A DNA stretch of 55,430 nt from Flavobacterium sp. (GTDB lineage Bacteria > Bacteroidota > Bacteroidia > Flavobacteriales > Flavobacteriaceae). The stretch covers positions 6,377 to 61,806 of the forward strand of contig NZ_JAGNYF010000006.1 in assembly GCF_017985075.1 (NCBI RefSeq). The letters are read 5' to 3'. Below the pieces are notes generated by a model. That model saw nothing but the letters and a program-made list of their open reading frames with translations, was not told the origin of the DNA and did not search any database. Below are positions 19,401 to 27,689 of the stretch, piece by piece. The translations under genes and the position numbers were made by a program. Numbering within the stretch: position 1 is the first letter of the stretch; each line of letters begins with the position of its first letter.

Positions 19401-19642
19401 CGAATTACACCGTTTTTACCGAACACAATATAATTTCGCCAAATGAAATCAATTTAAAACCGGATAGATTGGTAATTCATAAGTCGGAAGCGTTTCTTAT
19501 TGATTATAAAACAGGAGCGCAAGACGAGAAACATAAAAAACAAATTGAAAATTATGTTCGCGTTATTGAAAAAATGAATTTAAAAGTAACTAAAAAAGTT
19601 TTACTATATATAGGAGAAGATTTAAAAATTATACATTTGTAG
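16499..19642 (+). CDS. UvrD-type helicase with C-terminal nuclease domain (AddA/RecB-like)
   Basis: 1047 residues from the ATG at 16499. A TTG 33 bases upstream would add residues ahead of the Walker A region without similarity, so I reject it. The N-terminus has Walker A ([17 protein letters not shown]) and motif Ia ([16 protein letters not shown]). Motif II is [11 protein letters not shown], motif [16 protein letters not shown], and motif V is [18 protein letters not shown]. The C-terminus carries a PD-(D/E)XK nuclease core, [20 protein letters not shown], near residues 990-1010. This is the AddA/RecB layout for processing double-strand breaks for recombination. Its likely partner, the AddB-like protein at 22479, is nearby but separated by kbl and ompA. 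The TACATTTG for kbl lies inside its last codons. Confidence 0.9.
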   Translation: MAFQVYNASAGSGKTYTLTKEYLKILLVAPANDTYKKILAITFTNKAVEEMKSRIIESLIAFTKDEVTEKTADFMREIAAEIKLDVPSIQQKSRKILKNLIHNYAAFDISTIDKFTHRIIRTFTHDLNLPTNFDVTLDTDELLKNAIDVVVAKAGEDEELTQILINFAKSKTDDDKSWDVTLDLYEVSRLILNEEHFFNFGKLSDKSVDDFSKIAEKIKLKIESNKSKIKENAKFILDDFVANNLTEVDFDHKTFYNHIVNLYNEKATEYDFVNEREIIVPKKSNNLEVVRRLAPTWKEKLTHIYKAKTENALFDLIIKNMIPLSLINVIYKEYKQLQEDQNVLSISDFNAIIHNEIKDQPAPFIYERLGDRYRHYFIDEFQDTSQLQWENFIPLIDNALASQDLDGTKGSLMIVGDPKQSIYRWRGGKAEQFIDLSTDVNPFSNKLKVVENLPKNYRSFSEVIDFNNQFFQFLSEEFTNEAYQKLYKETAGQETNEKTGGFVSVTFLDDTIEINEEIAEDESITEKDKQYLSKTLEIIQQSLENGFDYSDIVLLTRKTKNGVLLANFLTENNIPIISSETLLIQNASEVKFIINFLEYLDSSNNQESKINWLYFVATTKVDKNKIHDFIVSAKDLSETDLQKYLASFNCEISFENCRKKSLYEAVENIVNVFLKEKTTISYVQYFLDLVLERNVKYQTSIADFLEYWEKSGFKQSIPSPEGEKAIRIMTIHKSKGLEFPVVIYPFADDSLNPRSNNIWIPMEDESVDMSQALVKNNKILEKYSDTTQEIYQTKSQEEILDTINVLYVALTRAEEQLHIISSYKITTKGEISTSKTLASYFINFLTQKANFSIEQKEYVFGSSKRNSQPKLFTKNKAEIQSVKKALDFSSIRIAKKEALMWGTLQQDAIEFGNIIHQILSYITSKNDLQTALTKSLDEGLIQQSQKSIFEDKITQIINHPELEAFFNPNYTVFTEHNIISPNEINLKPDRLVIHKSEAFLIDYKTGAQDEKHKKQIENYVRVIEKMNLKVTKKVLLYIGEDLKIIHL
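19632..19639 (+). promoter_or_regulatory. -7 box (TACATTTG) for kbl inside the end of the helicase gene
   Basis: An exact TAnnTTTG match, 37 bases before the kbl ATG and overlapping the last codons of the upstream gene. There is no TTG at the expected -33 distance, so the call is tentative. Confidence 0.4.
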
Positions 19643-19676
19643 AAAAATAAAACATCCAACCATAAACAATAAAAAA

Positions 19677-20867
19677 ATGTACGGAAAAATTCAAGAATAC
19701 TTACAAAATGAATTAAATACAATTCAACAAAACGGATTATATAAAAAAGAACGCATTATCACTTCGCCACAAGGTGCGGAAATAGTTGTAAATGGAGAAA
19801 CGGTTTTAAATTTTTGTGCGAATAATTATTTAGGACTTTCATCACATCCTGAAGTAGTTCAAGCTGCAAAAGATGCTTTAGACTCTCACGGTTTTGGAAT
19901 GTCGTCTGTACGATTTATTTGTGGTACGCAAGATATTCATAAACAATTAGAAGCAGAAATTGCCGATTTTTACGGAACAGAAGATACCATTTTATATGCC
20001 GCGGCTTTCGATGCAAATGGCGGAGTTTTCGAGCCTTTATTAGGAGAAGAAGATTGCATTATTTCTGATAGTTTAAATCACGCTTCTATTATTGATGGCG
20101 TGCGTTTATGTAAAGCTGCGCGTTATCGTTACGAAAATTCTAATATGCAAGATTTAGAAGCCCAATTGATAAAAGCTACAGAAGCCGGACATCGTTTTAA
20201 GTTAATTGTAACGGATGGTGTTTTCTCAATGGATGGTTTAGTAGCGCCTTTAGATAAAATTTGCAATTTAGCTGATAAATACGACGCATTAGTAATGGTA
20301 GACGAATGTCATGCTGCTGGTTTTATTGGCGCAACAGGAAAAGGAACTTTGGAGGCTAAAAACGTTATGGGTCGTGTGGATATTATTACAGGAACTTTAG
20401 GAAAAGCTTTAGGTGGGGCTATGGGCGGCTATACTACTGCAAAAAAAGAAGTGATTGAAATTTTACGTCAGCGTTCACGTCCATACTTATTTTCAAATTC
20501 ATTAGCTCCAGCAATTGTTGGCGCTTCTTTAAAAGTTTTTGAATTATTAAAAAAAGATACTTCTTTAAGAGATCAATTAGAATGGAATACCAATTATTTT
20601 AAAGAAGGCATTAGAAAAGCAGGTTTAGATTTTATTGATGGCGATTCTGCTATTGTACCCGTTATGTTATATGATGCAAAATTGTCCCAAGAAATGGCTG
20701 ATGAATTGCTGAAATTAGGAATTTATGTAATTGGTTTCTTTTATCCTGTAGTTCCAAAAGATAAAGCAAGAATTAGAGTGCAATTATCTGCTGCTCATAC
20801 AAAAGAACATTTAGATAAAGCTATTTTTGCTTTTGAAACCGTTGCCAAAAAGTTAAACATAATTTAA
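19677..20867 (+). CDS. kbl: Glycine C-acetyltransferase (2-amino-3-ketobutyrate CoA ligase)
   Basis: 396 residues, the usual length. A PLP enzyme of the alpha-oxoamine synthase group that cleaves 2-amino-3-ketobutyrate with CoA to glycine and acetyl-CoA in threonine breakdown. [36 protein letters not shown] and [11 protein letters not shown] are family blocks, and the PLP lysine is K243 in [14 protein letters not shown]. Close relatives are 8-amino-7-oxononanoate synthase and serine palmitoyltransferase, but the SVRFICGTQ stretch is typical of KBL. No threonine dehydrogenase gene lies beside it here. Confidence 0.93.
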   Translation: MYGKIQEYLQNELNTIQQNGLYKKERIITSPQGAEIVVNGETVLNFCANNYLGLSSHPEVVQAAKDALDSHGFGMSSVRFICGTQDIHKQLEAEIADFYGTEDTILYAAAFDANGGVFEPLLGEEDCIISDSLNHASIIDGVRLCKAARYRYENSNMQDLEAQLIKATEAGHRFKLIVTDGVFSMDGLVAPLDKICNLADKYDALVMVDECHAAGFIGATGKGTLEAKNVMGRVDIITGTLGKALGGAMGGYTTAKKEVIEILRQRSRPYLFSNSLAPAIVGASLKVFELLKKDTSLRDQLEWNTNYFKEGIRKAGLDFIDGDSAIVPVMLYDAKLSQEMADELLKLGIYVIGFFYPVVPKDKARIRVQLSAAHTKEHLDKAIFAFETVAKKLNII

Positions 20868-20914
20868 TAAAAATAATTTGTTTAACTTATAATTATGAAA
20901 AAACAAACAAAAGT

Positions 20915-20945
20915 TTTGTGGATTACAAAAAACATATTACTTTTG
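20915..20945 (+). promoter_or_regulatory. Consensus promoter TTTG-N19-TACTTTTG for the ompA-family gene
   Basis: TTTG at 20915-20918 and TACTTTTG at 20938-20945, spaced by exactly 19 bases, match the full Bacteroidetes sigma-factor consensus. It predicts a start of transcription near 20951 and a leader of about 36 bases, fitting a highly expressed outer-membrane protein. Confidence 0.8.
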
Positions 20946-20986
20946 CTTCTAAATATAATGAATTATAATTAAATTAAATAAAAAGT

Positions 20987-22414
20987 ATGAAACATTTGAA
21001 CAAATTATTTTCTGCTGCTTTGTTGTTTGTTGGACTAACGTCACAAGCTCAAGATAACGTTAATCCATGGGCAGTGTCTTTTGGATTAAATGCAGTAGAC
21101 ACTAGAGTTAGCGCTAGTAGAGGTGGATTAGGGTTTTTTGAAAAAACGTATTCTCAAGCATTAGACATGAAAGACAATTGGAATATTGTTCCTTCAGTAT
21201 CTTACCTAAGTGTATCTAAATACGTTGGAGATGGTTTTTCTTTTGGAATGACTGGATCTTTTAACAAAATTACTAAGTTTGTTGAATTCAAACCTACTAC
21301 AGTTGGTGCGGATGCAAGAGGTATGGTTGTAAGTAATCCAGGAGCTTTAGATTACTATGGTTTAGACGCAGCCGTTTCTTATAGCTTCAAAAATTTAATT
21401 AAATCTAAATGGTTTGACCCATCTTTAAACATAGGAGGAGGTTATACTTTCATGGGTGATGCTTCAGCAGGAACAGTTAACGCTGGTTGGGGATTAAACT
21501 TATGGTTTGCTAAAAATGTAGCTTTATCATTAGGGTCTACTTTAAAATATGGTTTTGATGACAATAGAGTTGCTAATGCTGATATTCCAACACATTTCTT
21601 TAATCATGCAGGTTTAAAATTCCAATTTGGAGCTAAAGATAAAGATGATGACGGTATTATTGATGCTGAAGATTCTTGTCCAGATGTTAAAGGTTTAGCC
21701 GCATTCAAAGGTTGTCCTGACACTGATTTAGATGGTATTCAAGATTCAGCTGATGCTTGTCCAGAAGAAGCAGGTACTCCAGAAATGAATGGATGTCCTG
21801 ATCAAGATGGTGATACTGTTGCTGATAAAGATGACGCTTGTATTGATGTAGCTGGTTTACCAGTTTTAAAAGGTTGTCCAGATGCTGATGGCGATGGAAT
21901 TGCTGATCAAAACGATAAATGTCCTACTGTAAAAGGTGAAAAAGCAAACGGTGGATGCCCATGGCCTGATACTGATGGTGATAAAGTTTTAGATAAAGAT
22001 GACAAATGTCCTACTGTTGCAGGAACTGTTGCAAACAACGGATGTCCAGAAGTATCTGAAGACACAATGAAAAAGTTAAATGATTATGCAAAAACAATCT
22101 TATTTGATTCTGCAAAATCATCTTTCCAAAAACAAACATATTCAGTTTTACAAGCAATTGTTGCTATATTAAAAGAATATCCAACAGCTAAATTCGCTTT
22201 AGAAGGACATACTGATTCAGACGGTAAAGACGATGCTAACTTAGTATTATCTCAAAACAGAGCTGCAGCTGTAAAATCTTTCTTAGTTGAAAATGGTATT
22301 GCTGCTGATAGATTAACATCTGAAGGTTTTGGTGAAACTAAACCAGTTGCAACAAACGCAACTAAAGCTGGAAAAGCTCAAAACAGAAGAGTAGAAGTTA
22401 AATTAGTAAAATAA
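20987..22414 (+). CDS. OmpA family outer-membrane protein with thrombospondin type 3 repeats
   Basis: 475 residues. A signal peptide ending in SQAQ (residues 19-22) precedes a predicted eight-strand barrel (about 25-215). Then come about six calcium-binding thrombospondin type 3 repeats (about 217-355), with the pattern DxDxDGIxDxxDxCP. The C-terminal OmpA domain (about 362-475) binds peptidoglycan and shows LEGHTDSDG and QNRAAAVKSFLVENGI, ending NRRVEVKLVK. It ties the outer membrane to the wall. Codons are enriched in GCT, GGT and CCA relative to neighbours, which fits strong expression. A consensus promoter and a strong terminator flank it, so it is monocistronic. Confidence 0.93.
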   Translation: MKHLNKLFSAALLFVGLTSQAQDNVNPWAVSFGLNAVDTRVSASRGGLGFFEKTYSQALDMKDNWNIVPSVSYLSVSKYVGDGFSFGMTGSFNKITKFVEFKPTTVGADARGMVVSNPGALDYYGLDAAVSYSFKNLIKSKWFDPSLNIGGGYTFMGDASAGTVNAGWGLNLWFAKNVALSLGSTLKYGFDDNRVANADIPTHFFNHAGLKFQFGAKDKDDDGIIDAEDSCPDVKGLAAFKGCPDTDLDGIQDSADACPEEAGTPEMNGCPDQDGDTVADKDDACIDVAGLPVLKGCPDADGDGIADQNDKCPTVKGEKANGGCPWPDTDGDKVLDKDDKCPTVAGTVANNGCPEVSEDTMKKLNDYAKTILFDSAKSSFQKQTYSVLQAIVAILKEYPTAKFALEGHTDSDGKDDANLVLSQNRAAAVKSFLVENGIAADRLTSEGFGETKPVATNATKAGKAQNRRVEVKLVK

Positions 22415-22434
22415 TTTTTCTCTTATAATATTTT

Positions 22435-22467
22435 AAAAGGTCTCAATTTATTGAGACCTTTTTTTTA
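22435..22467 (+). terminator. Terminator after the ompA-family gene
   Basis: A perfect 12-bp stem, AAAAGGTCTCAA with TTGAGACCTTTT, and a TTTA loop, followed by a long T-run. The following gene's -7-like box starts at once. Confidence 0.92.
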
Positions 22468-22478
22468 TCTTTATTGCC

Positions 22479-25268
22479 ATGGAGGCATCATTTTTATCTA
22501 AACTAGCAAAAGAGTTATTAAGTAATAATTCTTCATCGTTACACCACACCAATATTGTTTTACCAAACAAAAGAGCCAAGATATTTTTAATTGAAGAATT
22601 AAAAAGACAATCTTCTACAACTTTTTTAGCGCCTAAAATAATTAGTATTGAAATGCTAATTGAGGAAATTGCGCAATTAAGAACACTTGATAATATTGAG
22701 CTTTTGTTTGAGTTTTATATTGTTTATTTAGATAATACTGTAACATCAAAACAACAAGATTTTGAAAAATTTTCAAGTTGGGCGGTTACGTTAATTCAAG
22801 ATTTTAATGAAATTGATAGATATCTTATCAATCAGAATGAAATATTTTCTTATTTATTAGATATCGAACGTATTAAACATTGGACTCCAAATGTAAATAA
22901 CCAATCTAAATTAATTGAAAACCATTTAGATTTTTGGAAATTAATGCCTTTTTATTATCAAAAATTTACAGAACATTTGATAAATAAAAAAGTAGGTTAT
23001 CAAGGTTTATTATATAGAAAAGCATCCGAAAATTGTTTAGCTTTTGCAAAAAAATCCGAAGATAAAACGTATGTATTTGCTGGTTTTAATGCTTTGAACG
23101 CTTCAGAAGAAAAAATAATTAAATGTTTATTAGAAAATAATAAAGCCTCTGTATTTTGGGATATAGATGGTGCTTTTTTAAAAGATGAATTTCACGATGC
23201 AGGATTGTTTTTGCGAAGAATTAAAAACTCTTGGAAACATTTTGAAACCCATCCTTTTAATTGGATTACGGATGCTTTTTCAAGCGATAAAAATATTGAA
23301 GTTATTGGTACACCAAAGTCTATTGGTCAGGCCAAAATTGCTGGAAAAATCATAGAAAAAATCGTATTTGAAAACAAATCATTAGAAAATACTGCACTTG
23401 TTTTAAGTGAAGAAAATATTTTAATACCAATTTTAAATGCGTTACCTGTTGAGGTAGAAGATTTAAATATTACTATGGGTTATCCGAGTAAAAACAATCC
23501 AGCGCAAATATTAATTTACAAGTTATTTCAACTGCATTTAAATACTCAAAATAGAAATAAAAAACAAAGTGTCTTTTACTATAAAGAAGTTTTAGAAATA
23601 TTAAATAATCCACTAATTGTATCAAGTATTCAAGCGAATGAAGTGGTTAAAATTATAAAAAATTCTAATTTAACTTTTATTACCAGTAATCGACTTGGTG
23701 AATTATTTTCTAAGTACGATTTAATGAATAACGAATTAGTACATCATTTGTTTTTCGATTGGAATGTATCTGTAAATGAAATTTTAGAAAAATTAAAAGC
23801 CATTCTAATTTACATTAAAACACATTTAAGCAATCAAAACGAACAAGATAAAGTTACTAAAGCATTTGTGTTTTCAATTTATAATATCATTTTAAAAATA
23901 ACAAATTACTTTGAAACGTATAATAAAATTGAAAACTTAGAAATTTTATTCACTATCTATAAACAAGTTATTGATCAGGCTCAGGTTTCTTTTGAAGGCG
24001 AACCACTCAAAGGTCTCCAAATTATGGGAATTTTAGAAAGTCGTGTTTTGGATTTCGAAAATGTAATTATTACTTCGTTAAATGAAGGTAAATTACCTGG
24101 CGGAAAATCGAACAATTCCTTTATTCCATACGATGTAAAATTAGAAAAAGGTTTGCCAACATATAAAGAACGGGACGCCATCTTTACTTATCATTTTTAT
24201 CGTTTATTGCAACGGGCTAAAAACATTTACTTGTTATATAATACGCATTCCGAAGGAATTGATGCAGGCGAAAAAAGCCGATTTATTACTCAACTAGAGA
24301 TTGAACATTTACCAAATCATAATTTTAAAAAGGTGTTTTATAACGCAATTAAACCTGATACAATTTATCAACCAATTGAAGTAATAAAAACACAACCTAT
24401 TTTAGATCGTTTAGAAGAAATTGCAACAGGTAAGGGGTTTTCGCCTTCATCATTAACCAATTATTTACGAAATCCTATTCAGTTTTATTATCAACGAATT
24501 TTAGGCGTGCGTGAAAATGATGAGGTAGAAGAAAATGTGGCGGCTAATACATTAGGAACCATAATCCACGAAGTATTAGAGAAAATGTATGCTCCTTTTG
24601 AAGGCAAAAACATTCAAATTCAAGTTACAGATATTGATGTGATGATTCAAAATATAGAAGCCATTACATTAGAAAAATTTATTGAAGTTTATAAAGAAGG
24701 AGAAATTAAAAAAGGAAAAAATTTAATTGCTTTCGAAGTAGCTAAAAGAAATATTTATAATTTTTTAATTCAAGAAAAACAACATATTGAAAATGGTGAC
24801 GAACTATTTATTTTGTCTTTAGAAAAACCGCACGAAACCATATTTGAACATCCTAATTTACCTTATCCGGTTAAAATTTCAGGAAAAGTAGATAGAATTG
24901 AATTGCGAAATAACACGATTCGAATCATTGATTACAAAACTGGTAAAGTTGAAGCCAATAAATTAAAAATAAATACGTTTGAAGGTTTAACACTCGATTT
25001 GGCTAATGATAAAATTATTCAATTATTGTGTTATGCATTAATGTTTCAAACCAATCCTTTAAAAGGAAATTATAATGTGGAAGTAGGAATTTTTTCTTTT
25101 AAAAATATGAAAGCTGGATTTTTACCTTTTACATTTGGCAAGGGAAGAGGCATAGTTGGCGAAACAGTAATTACAACTGAATTTTTAGAAAATTTTAAAG
25201 AAGAATTGGTAATTTTAATTCAAGAAATTTTAAATCCTGCGATTTCTTTTAAAGAAGTGATAAAATAA
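22479..25268 (+). CDS. PD-(D/E)XK nuclease family protein (AddB/RecB-nuclease-like)
   Basis: 929 residues. The N-terminal part resembles an inactivated helicase (NIVLPNKRAKIFLIEELKRQ) without a usable Walker A motif. The middle has GLQIMGILESRVLDFENVIITSLNEGKLP, the helicase motif V-like block of AddB. The C-terminus (about 640-929) is a RecB-type nuclease, starting SLTNYLRNPIQFYYQRILG and with core residues in KISGKVDRIELRNNTIRIIDYKTGK. That is the AddB plan and suggests it pairs with the AddA-like protein at 16499 in double-strand break repair. I see no cysteine set of an iron-sulfur AddB. A -7-like box TATCTTTA lies five bases before the ATG. Confidence 0.82.
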   Translation: MEASFLSKLAKELLSNNSSSLHHTNIVLPNKRAKIFLIEELKRQSSTTFLAPKIISIEMLIEEIAQLRTLDNIELLFEFYIVYLDNTVTSKQQDFEKFSSWAVTLIQDFNEIDRYLINQNEIFSYLLDIERIKHWTPNVNNQSKLIENHLDFWKLMPFYYQKFTEHLINKKVGYQGLLYRKASENCLAFAKKSEDKTYVFAGFNALNASEEKIIKCLLENNKASVFWDIDGAFLKDEFHDAGLFLRRIKNSWKHFETHPFNWITDAFSSDKNIEVIGTPKSIGQAKIAGKIIEKIVFENKSLENTALVLSEENILIPILNALPVEVEDLNITMGYPSKNNPAQILIYKLFQLHLNTQNRNKKQSVFYYKEVLEILNNPLIVSSIQANEVVKIIKNSNLTFITSNRLGELFSKYDLMNNELVHHLFFDWNVSVNEILEKLKAILIYIKTHLSNQNEQDKVTKAFVFSIYNIILKITNYFETYNKIENLEILFTIYKQVIDQAQVSFEGEPLKGLQIMGILESRVLDFENVIITSLNEGKLPGGKSNNSFIPYDVKLEKGLPTYKERDAIFTYHFYRLLQRAKNIYLLYNTHSEGIDAGEKSRFITQLEIEHLPNHNFKKVFYNAIKPDTIYQPIEVIKTQPILDRLEEIATGKGFSPSSLTNYLRNPIQFYYQRILGVRENDEVEENVAANTLGTIIHEVLEKMYAPFEGKNIQIQVTDIDVMIQNIEAITLEKFIEVYKEGEIKKGKNLIAFEVAKRNIYNFLIQEKQHIENGDELFILSLEKPHETIFEHPNLPYPVKISGKVDRIELRNNTIRIIDYKTGKVEANKLKINTFEGLTLDLANDKIIQLLCYALMFQTNPLKGNYNVEVGIFSFKNMKAGFLPFTFGKGRGIVGETVITTEFLENFKEELVILIQEILNPAISFKEVIK

Positions 25269-25342
25269 ATTTTGCCACAAAACACAAAGTTAAGTACGAA
25301 GATTGCAAAGGTTTTTATATATGTCTTGTTGAAGTTTTGCTT

Positions 25343-26122
25343 TTAAGATTTCAAAAATCCACCCATAACTTTTTCCAATTCCACTTGGTTTTCGAGGTGA
25401 CTCATATGTCCGTCATTGAATGAAATTAGTTTTACATTTGTGCCTTCAATTTGTTCTAAATTCTCTTCGTAATTTAAAACAGGATCTTTTTTTCCTAAAA
25501 TTAATAAAATTGGATAGGTGGCAAAATGTAAAATTACTTCTCGGTCTTTTCGTAATTTCATACCTTCCTGAGCGGCAATAATTCCTTGTAATGGTGTTTG
25601 AAGCGCTTCTTCTCGAACCCATTCAATTTGTTTTGAAAGTTTTATTCTGTTTTCTTCTGAAAATAAATTGGCAATACTCATTCTAACAGCAGCCACATAA
25701 TTTTGTTTCACGGCTTTTATCGCACGCGTTCTATTTGCAATGCGTTCTTCGCTATCGGCACGAGATGTCGAATTTAACAACACTAAACCTTTCATAAATT
25801 CTGGATATAATTCGGCAAAAGCTAAAGCTACATATCCGCCCATAGAATGTCCAACAAACATCGCTTTTCTGATTTTTAATTCGGATATTACTTGGTGAAC
25901 AGCATCCGCCATATCTTCCATACTATGAATATATCCTAAACAATCCGTTTGCCCGTGACCTAACAAATCAATACAAACTACTCGGTTTTTTTTAGCTAAA
26001 ACAGGTGCTAAATAGTTCCACATCGTACTATTTTCCAAAAATCCGTGTAACAAAACAACCGCATTGCCTTTTCCTTGGTCGGTATAACTGATTTTAGTGT
26101 TTTTGAAGTGGATGTTTTTCAT
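25343..26122 (-). CDS. Alpha/beta fold hydrolase
   Basis: 259 residues from the ATG at 26122. I prefer it to the upstream start at 26158, because a -7 box (TACATTTG) sits exactly five bases before it and the longer version would begin upstream of the likely transcription start. The triad is visible: nucleophile S93 in GHSMGGY, acid in LILGKKDPVLNYE, and histidine in NDGHMSHLEN. The oxyanion motif is LLHGFLENSTMW. The fold class is sure but the substrate (ester, lactone or other) is not. It has no signal peptide. It converges with the AddB-like gene across a 74-base gap in which I see no good terminator. Confidence 0.85.
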   Translation of the reverse strand: MKNIHFKNTKISYTDQGKGNAVVLLHGFLENSTMWNYLAPVLAKKNRVVCIDLLGHGQTDCLGYIHSMEDMADAVHQVISELKIRKAMFVGHSMGGYVALAFAELYPEFMKGLVLLNSTSRADSEERIANRTRAIKAVKQNYVAAVRMSIANLFSEENRIKLSKQIEWVREEALQTPLQGIIAAQEGMKLRKDREVILHFATYPILLILGKKDPVLNYEENLEQIEGTNVKLISFNDGHMSHLENQVELEKVMGGFLKS

Positions 26123-26127
26123 AGATA

Positions 26128-26159
26128 CAAATGTAGAATTTAAACGCAAAGAGCGCAAA
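26128..26159 (-). promoter_or_regulatory. Promoter TTTG-N20-TACATTTG for the hydrolase gene
   Basis: On the minus strand TTTG (26156-26159) and TACATTTG (26128-26135) are 20 bases apart and the box ends five bases before ATG. The TTTG lies in a CGCAAAG repeat pair (26145-26160). Confidence 0.6.
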
Positions 26160-26178
26160 GTTTTTCTTTTATTTAAAC

Positions 26179-26224
26179 ACAGATTAGAGAAATTTTAGAA
26201 ATAAATAAAATTTCAGAAATCTGT
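26179..26224. repeat. Imperfect inverted repeat between pepP and the hydrolase gene
   Basis: ACAGATT and GAAATTTT (26179-26185, 26189-26196) are mirrored by AAAATTTC and AATCTGT (26207-26214, 26218-26224), with a symmetric AGA/AGA internal loop and a 10-base apical loop. It lies beyond the pepP terminator. Confidence 0.5.
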
Positions 26225-26230
26225 ATTAAA

Positions 26231-26263
26231 AAAAAACGGCTCACTTTCGTAAACCGCCTTTTA
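26231..26263 (-). terminator. Terminator after pepP
   Basis: On the minus strand GGCGGTTTAC pairs with GTGAGCCGTT (wobbles included) around a GAAA tetraloop, followed by a run of about nine Ts. Confidence 0.8.
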
Positions 26264-26296
26264 AACGTATAACCTTTTTAAACTCTTAAACTAAAA

Positions 26297-27589
26297 TTAA
26301 GAATTCATAATCGATTCAATTTCATCTGCTTCAATAGGAATATTTTTCATTAAGTTGAAAGGTTCCCCTTTTGGTTGAATGACCACATCATCTTCTAAAC
26401 GAATTCCAAAACCTTCAGCTGGAATATAAATTCCTGGTTCTACAGTAAAAACCATATTGGCTTGCATTGGTTCGTGTAATAAACCGTAATCGTGTGTATC
26501 TAAACCTAAATGGTGCGACGTCCCGTGCATAAAATATTTTTTATACGCTGGCCATTCTGGATTTTCATTCTGAACATCAGCTTTTGTAATTAAGCCTAAA
26601 CCTAATAATTCTGATGTCATAATTTTACCAACTTCTATATGGTATTGTTTCCATAAAGTTCCTGGTATAAGCATTTTTGTAGCTTCGTTTTTTACATTTA
26701 AAACGGCGTTGTAAACCGCTTTTTGTCTGTCAGAAAATTTTCCAGAAACCGGAATCATACGAGTTAAATCGGAAGAATAATTGGCATATTCTGCACCAAC
26801 ATCTAATAAAATTAAATCGCCAGCATTACAAACTTGATTGTTTTCTATATAATGTAACACATTTGCATTGTTTCCTGAAGCTATAATTGGAGTATAAGCA
26901 AAACCTTTCGAACGATTACGAAGAAATTCGTGAGCCAATTCGGCTTCAATTTCATACTCGGTTACACCAGGTTTTACGAAATTTAATAATCTTCGCACTC
27001 CTTTTTCTGTAATATTACACGCATTTTGAATTAAATCTAACTCAATTTGGTCTTTTACTGAACGTAATCTTTGTAAAAAAGGATTTGATTTTTCTACTTT
27101 ATGCGCAGGATATTCGTTTTTCCACCATTTTATAAAACGGTCTTCTCGAGTTTCTGTTTCTACTGCTGCTCTATAATGTTCATTGGTGTTTATGTACATC
27201 GTATCGGCATACATCATCACTTCTTTTAACACTTTATGAAAATCTTGTAACCAATATACTGATTTAATTCCTGCTACTTCAAAAGCGCGTTCTTTAGTAA
27301 GTTTTTCGCCTTCCCAAATGGCAATATGTTCGTTGGTTTCTTTTAAAAAAAGTACTTCTTTCAAGTGCTCATATGGTGCATCTGGAAATAATAATAAAAT
27401 ACTTTCTTCCTGATCTACACCAGATAAGTAAAAAATATCGCGATGTTGTGCAAATGGCAACGTACTATCTGCAGAAACAGGATAAATATCATTCGAATTA
27501 AAAATAGCAACTCCGTTTGGCTTCATTTGCGCCATAAAGTTTTTACGATTTTTAATAAAAAGTTCTCGATTAATTGGTAAATATTTCAT
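26297..27589 (-). CDS. Xaa-Pro aminopeptidase (aminopeptidase P family)
   Basis: 430 residues from the ATG at 27589. The 20-residue upstream extension (start 27649) is AT-rich and overlaps the divergent promoter region, so I reject it. An AMP_N domain (about 1-130, QHRDIFYLSGVDQEES) precedes a pita-bread metallopeptidase with dinuclear-metal ligands in LLDVGAEYANYSSDLTR (two Asp), HGTSHHLGLDTHD (His), VEPGIYIP (Glu) and GIRLEDDVVI (Glu). It removes N-terminal residues next to proline; cytoplasmic. Transcribed divergently from the VPS10-like gene from a symmetric intergenic region. Confidence 0.92.
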   Translation of the reverse strand: MKYLPINRELFIKNRKNFMAQMKPNGVAIFNSNDIYPVSADSTLPFAQHRDIFYLSGVDQEESILLLFPDAPYEHLKEVLFLKETNEHIAIWEGEKLTKERAFEVAGIKSVYWLQDFHKVLKEVMMYADTMYINTNEHYRAAVETETREDRFIKWWKNEYPAHKVEKSNPFLQRLRSVKDQIELDLIQNACNITEKGVRRLLNFVKPGVTEYEIEAELAHEFLRNRSKGFAYTPIIASGNNANVLHYIENNQVCNAGDLILLDVGAEYANYSSDLTRMIPVSGKFSDRQKAVYNAVLNVKNEATKMLIPGTLWKQYHIEVGKIMTSELLGLGLITKADVQNENPEWPAYKKYFMHGTSHHLGLDTHDYGLLHEPMQANMVFTVEPGIYIPAEGFGIRLEDDVVIQPKGEPFNLMKNIPIEADEIESIMNS

Positions 27590-27612
27590 TTTTTTGGAAG
27601 TATTAGTAAAGT

Positions 27613-27670
27613 TTTCAAAATTAATAACTTTCAAACAAATAGTTATCAAATAATTCTATTAATTTTGAAA
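27613..27670. promoter_or_regulatory. Symmetric divergent promoter region between pepP and the VPS10-like gene
   Basis: A perfect 14-base inverted repeat: TTTCAAAATTAATA (27613-27626) and TATTAATTTTGAAA (27657-27670), 30 bases apart. Each arm holds TAATTTTG, an exact -7 box, pointing outward at one gene (pepP minus, VPS10-like plus), with predicted leaders of about 15-20 bases. Confidence 0.55.
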
Positions 27671-27689
27671 CATATCAAATTATATAAAA

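Noticed and set aside
20895-20972. A 25-codon ORF (MKKQTKVLWITK...) between kbl and ompA
   Set aside because: It spans the exact ompA promoter (20915-20945) and has no support beyond being open; the promoter explains the region better.
21640-22040. Repeats within the ompA-family gene as a possible CRISPR or mobile repeat
   Set aside because: They are coding repeats of calcium-binding thrombospondin type 3 units with D-x-D-x-D patterns and are expected in this family.
25269-25342. A terminator between the AddB-like gene and the hydrolase
   Set aside because: CAAAAC and GTTTTG could pair but are over 50 bases apart with no compact stem.
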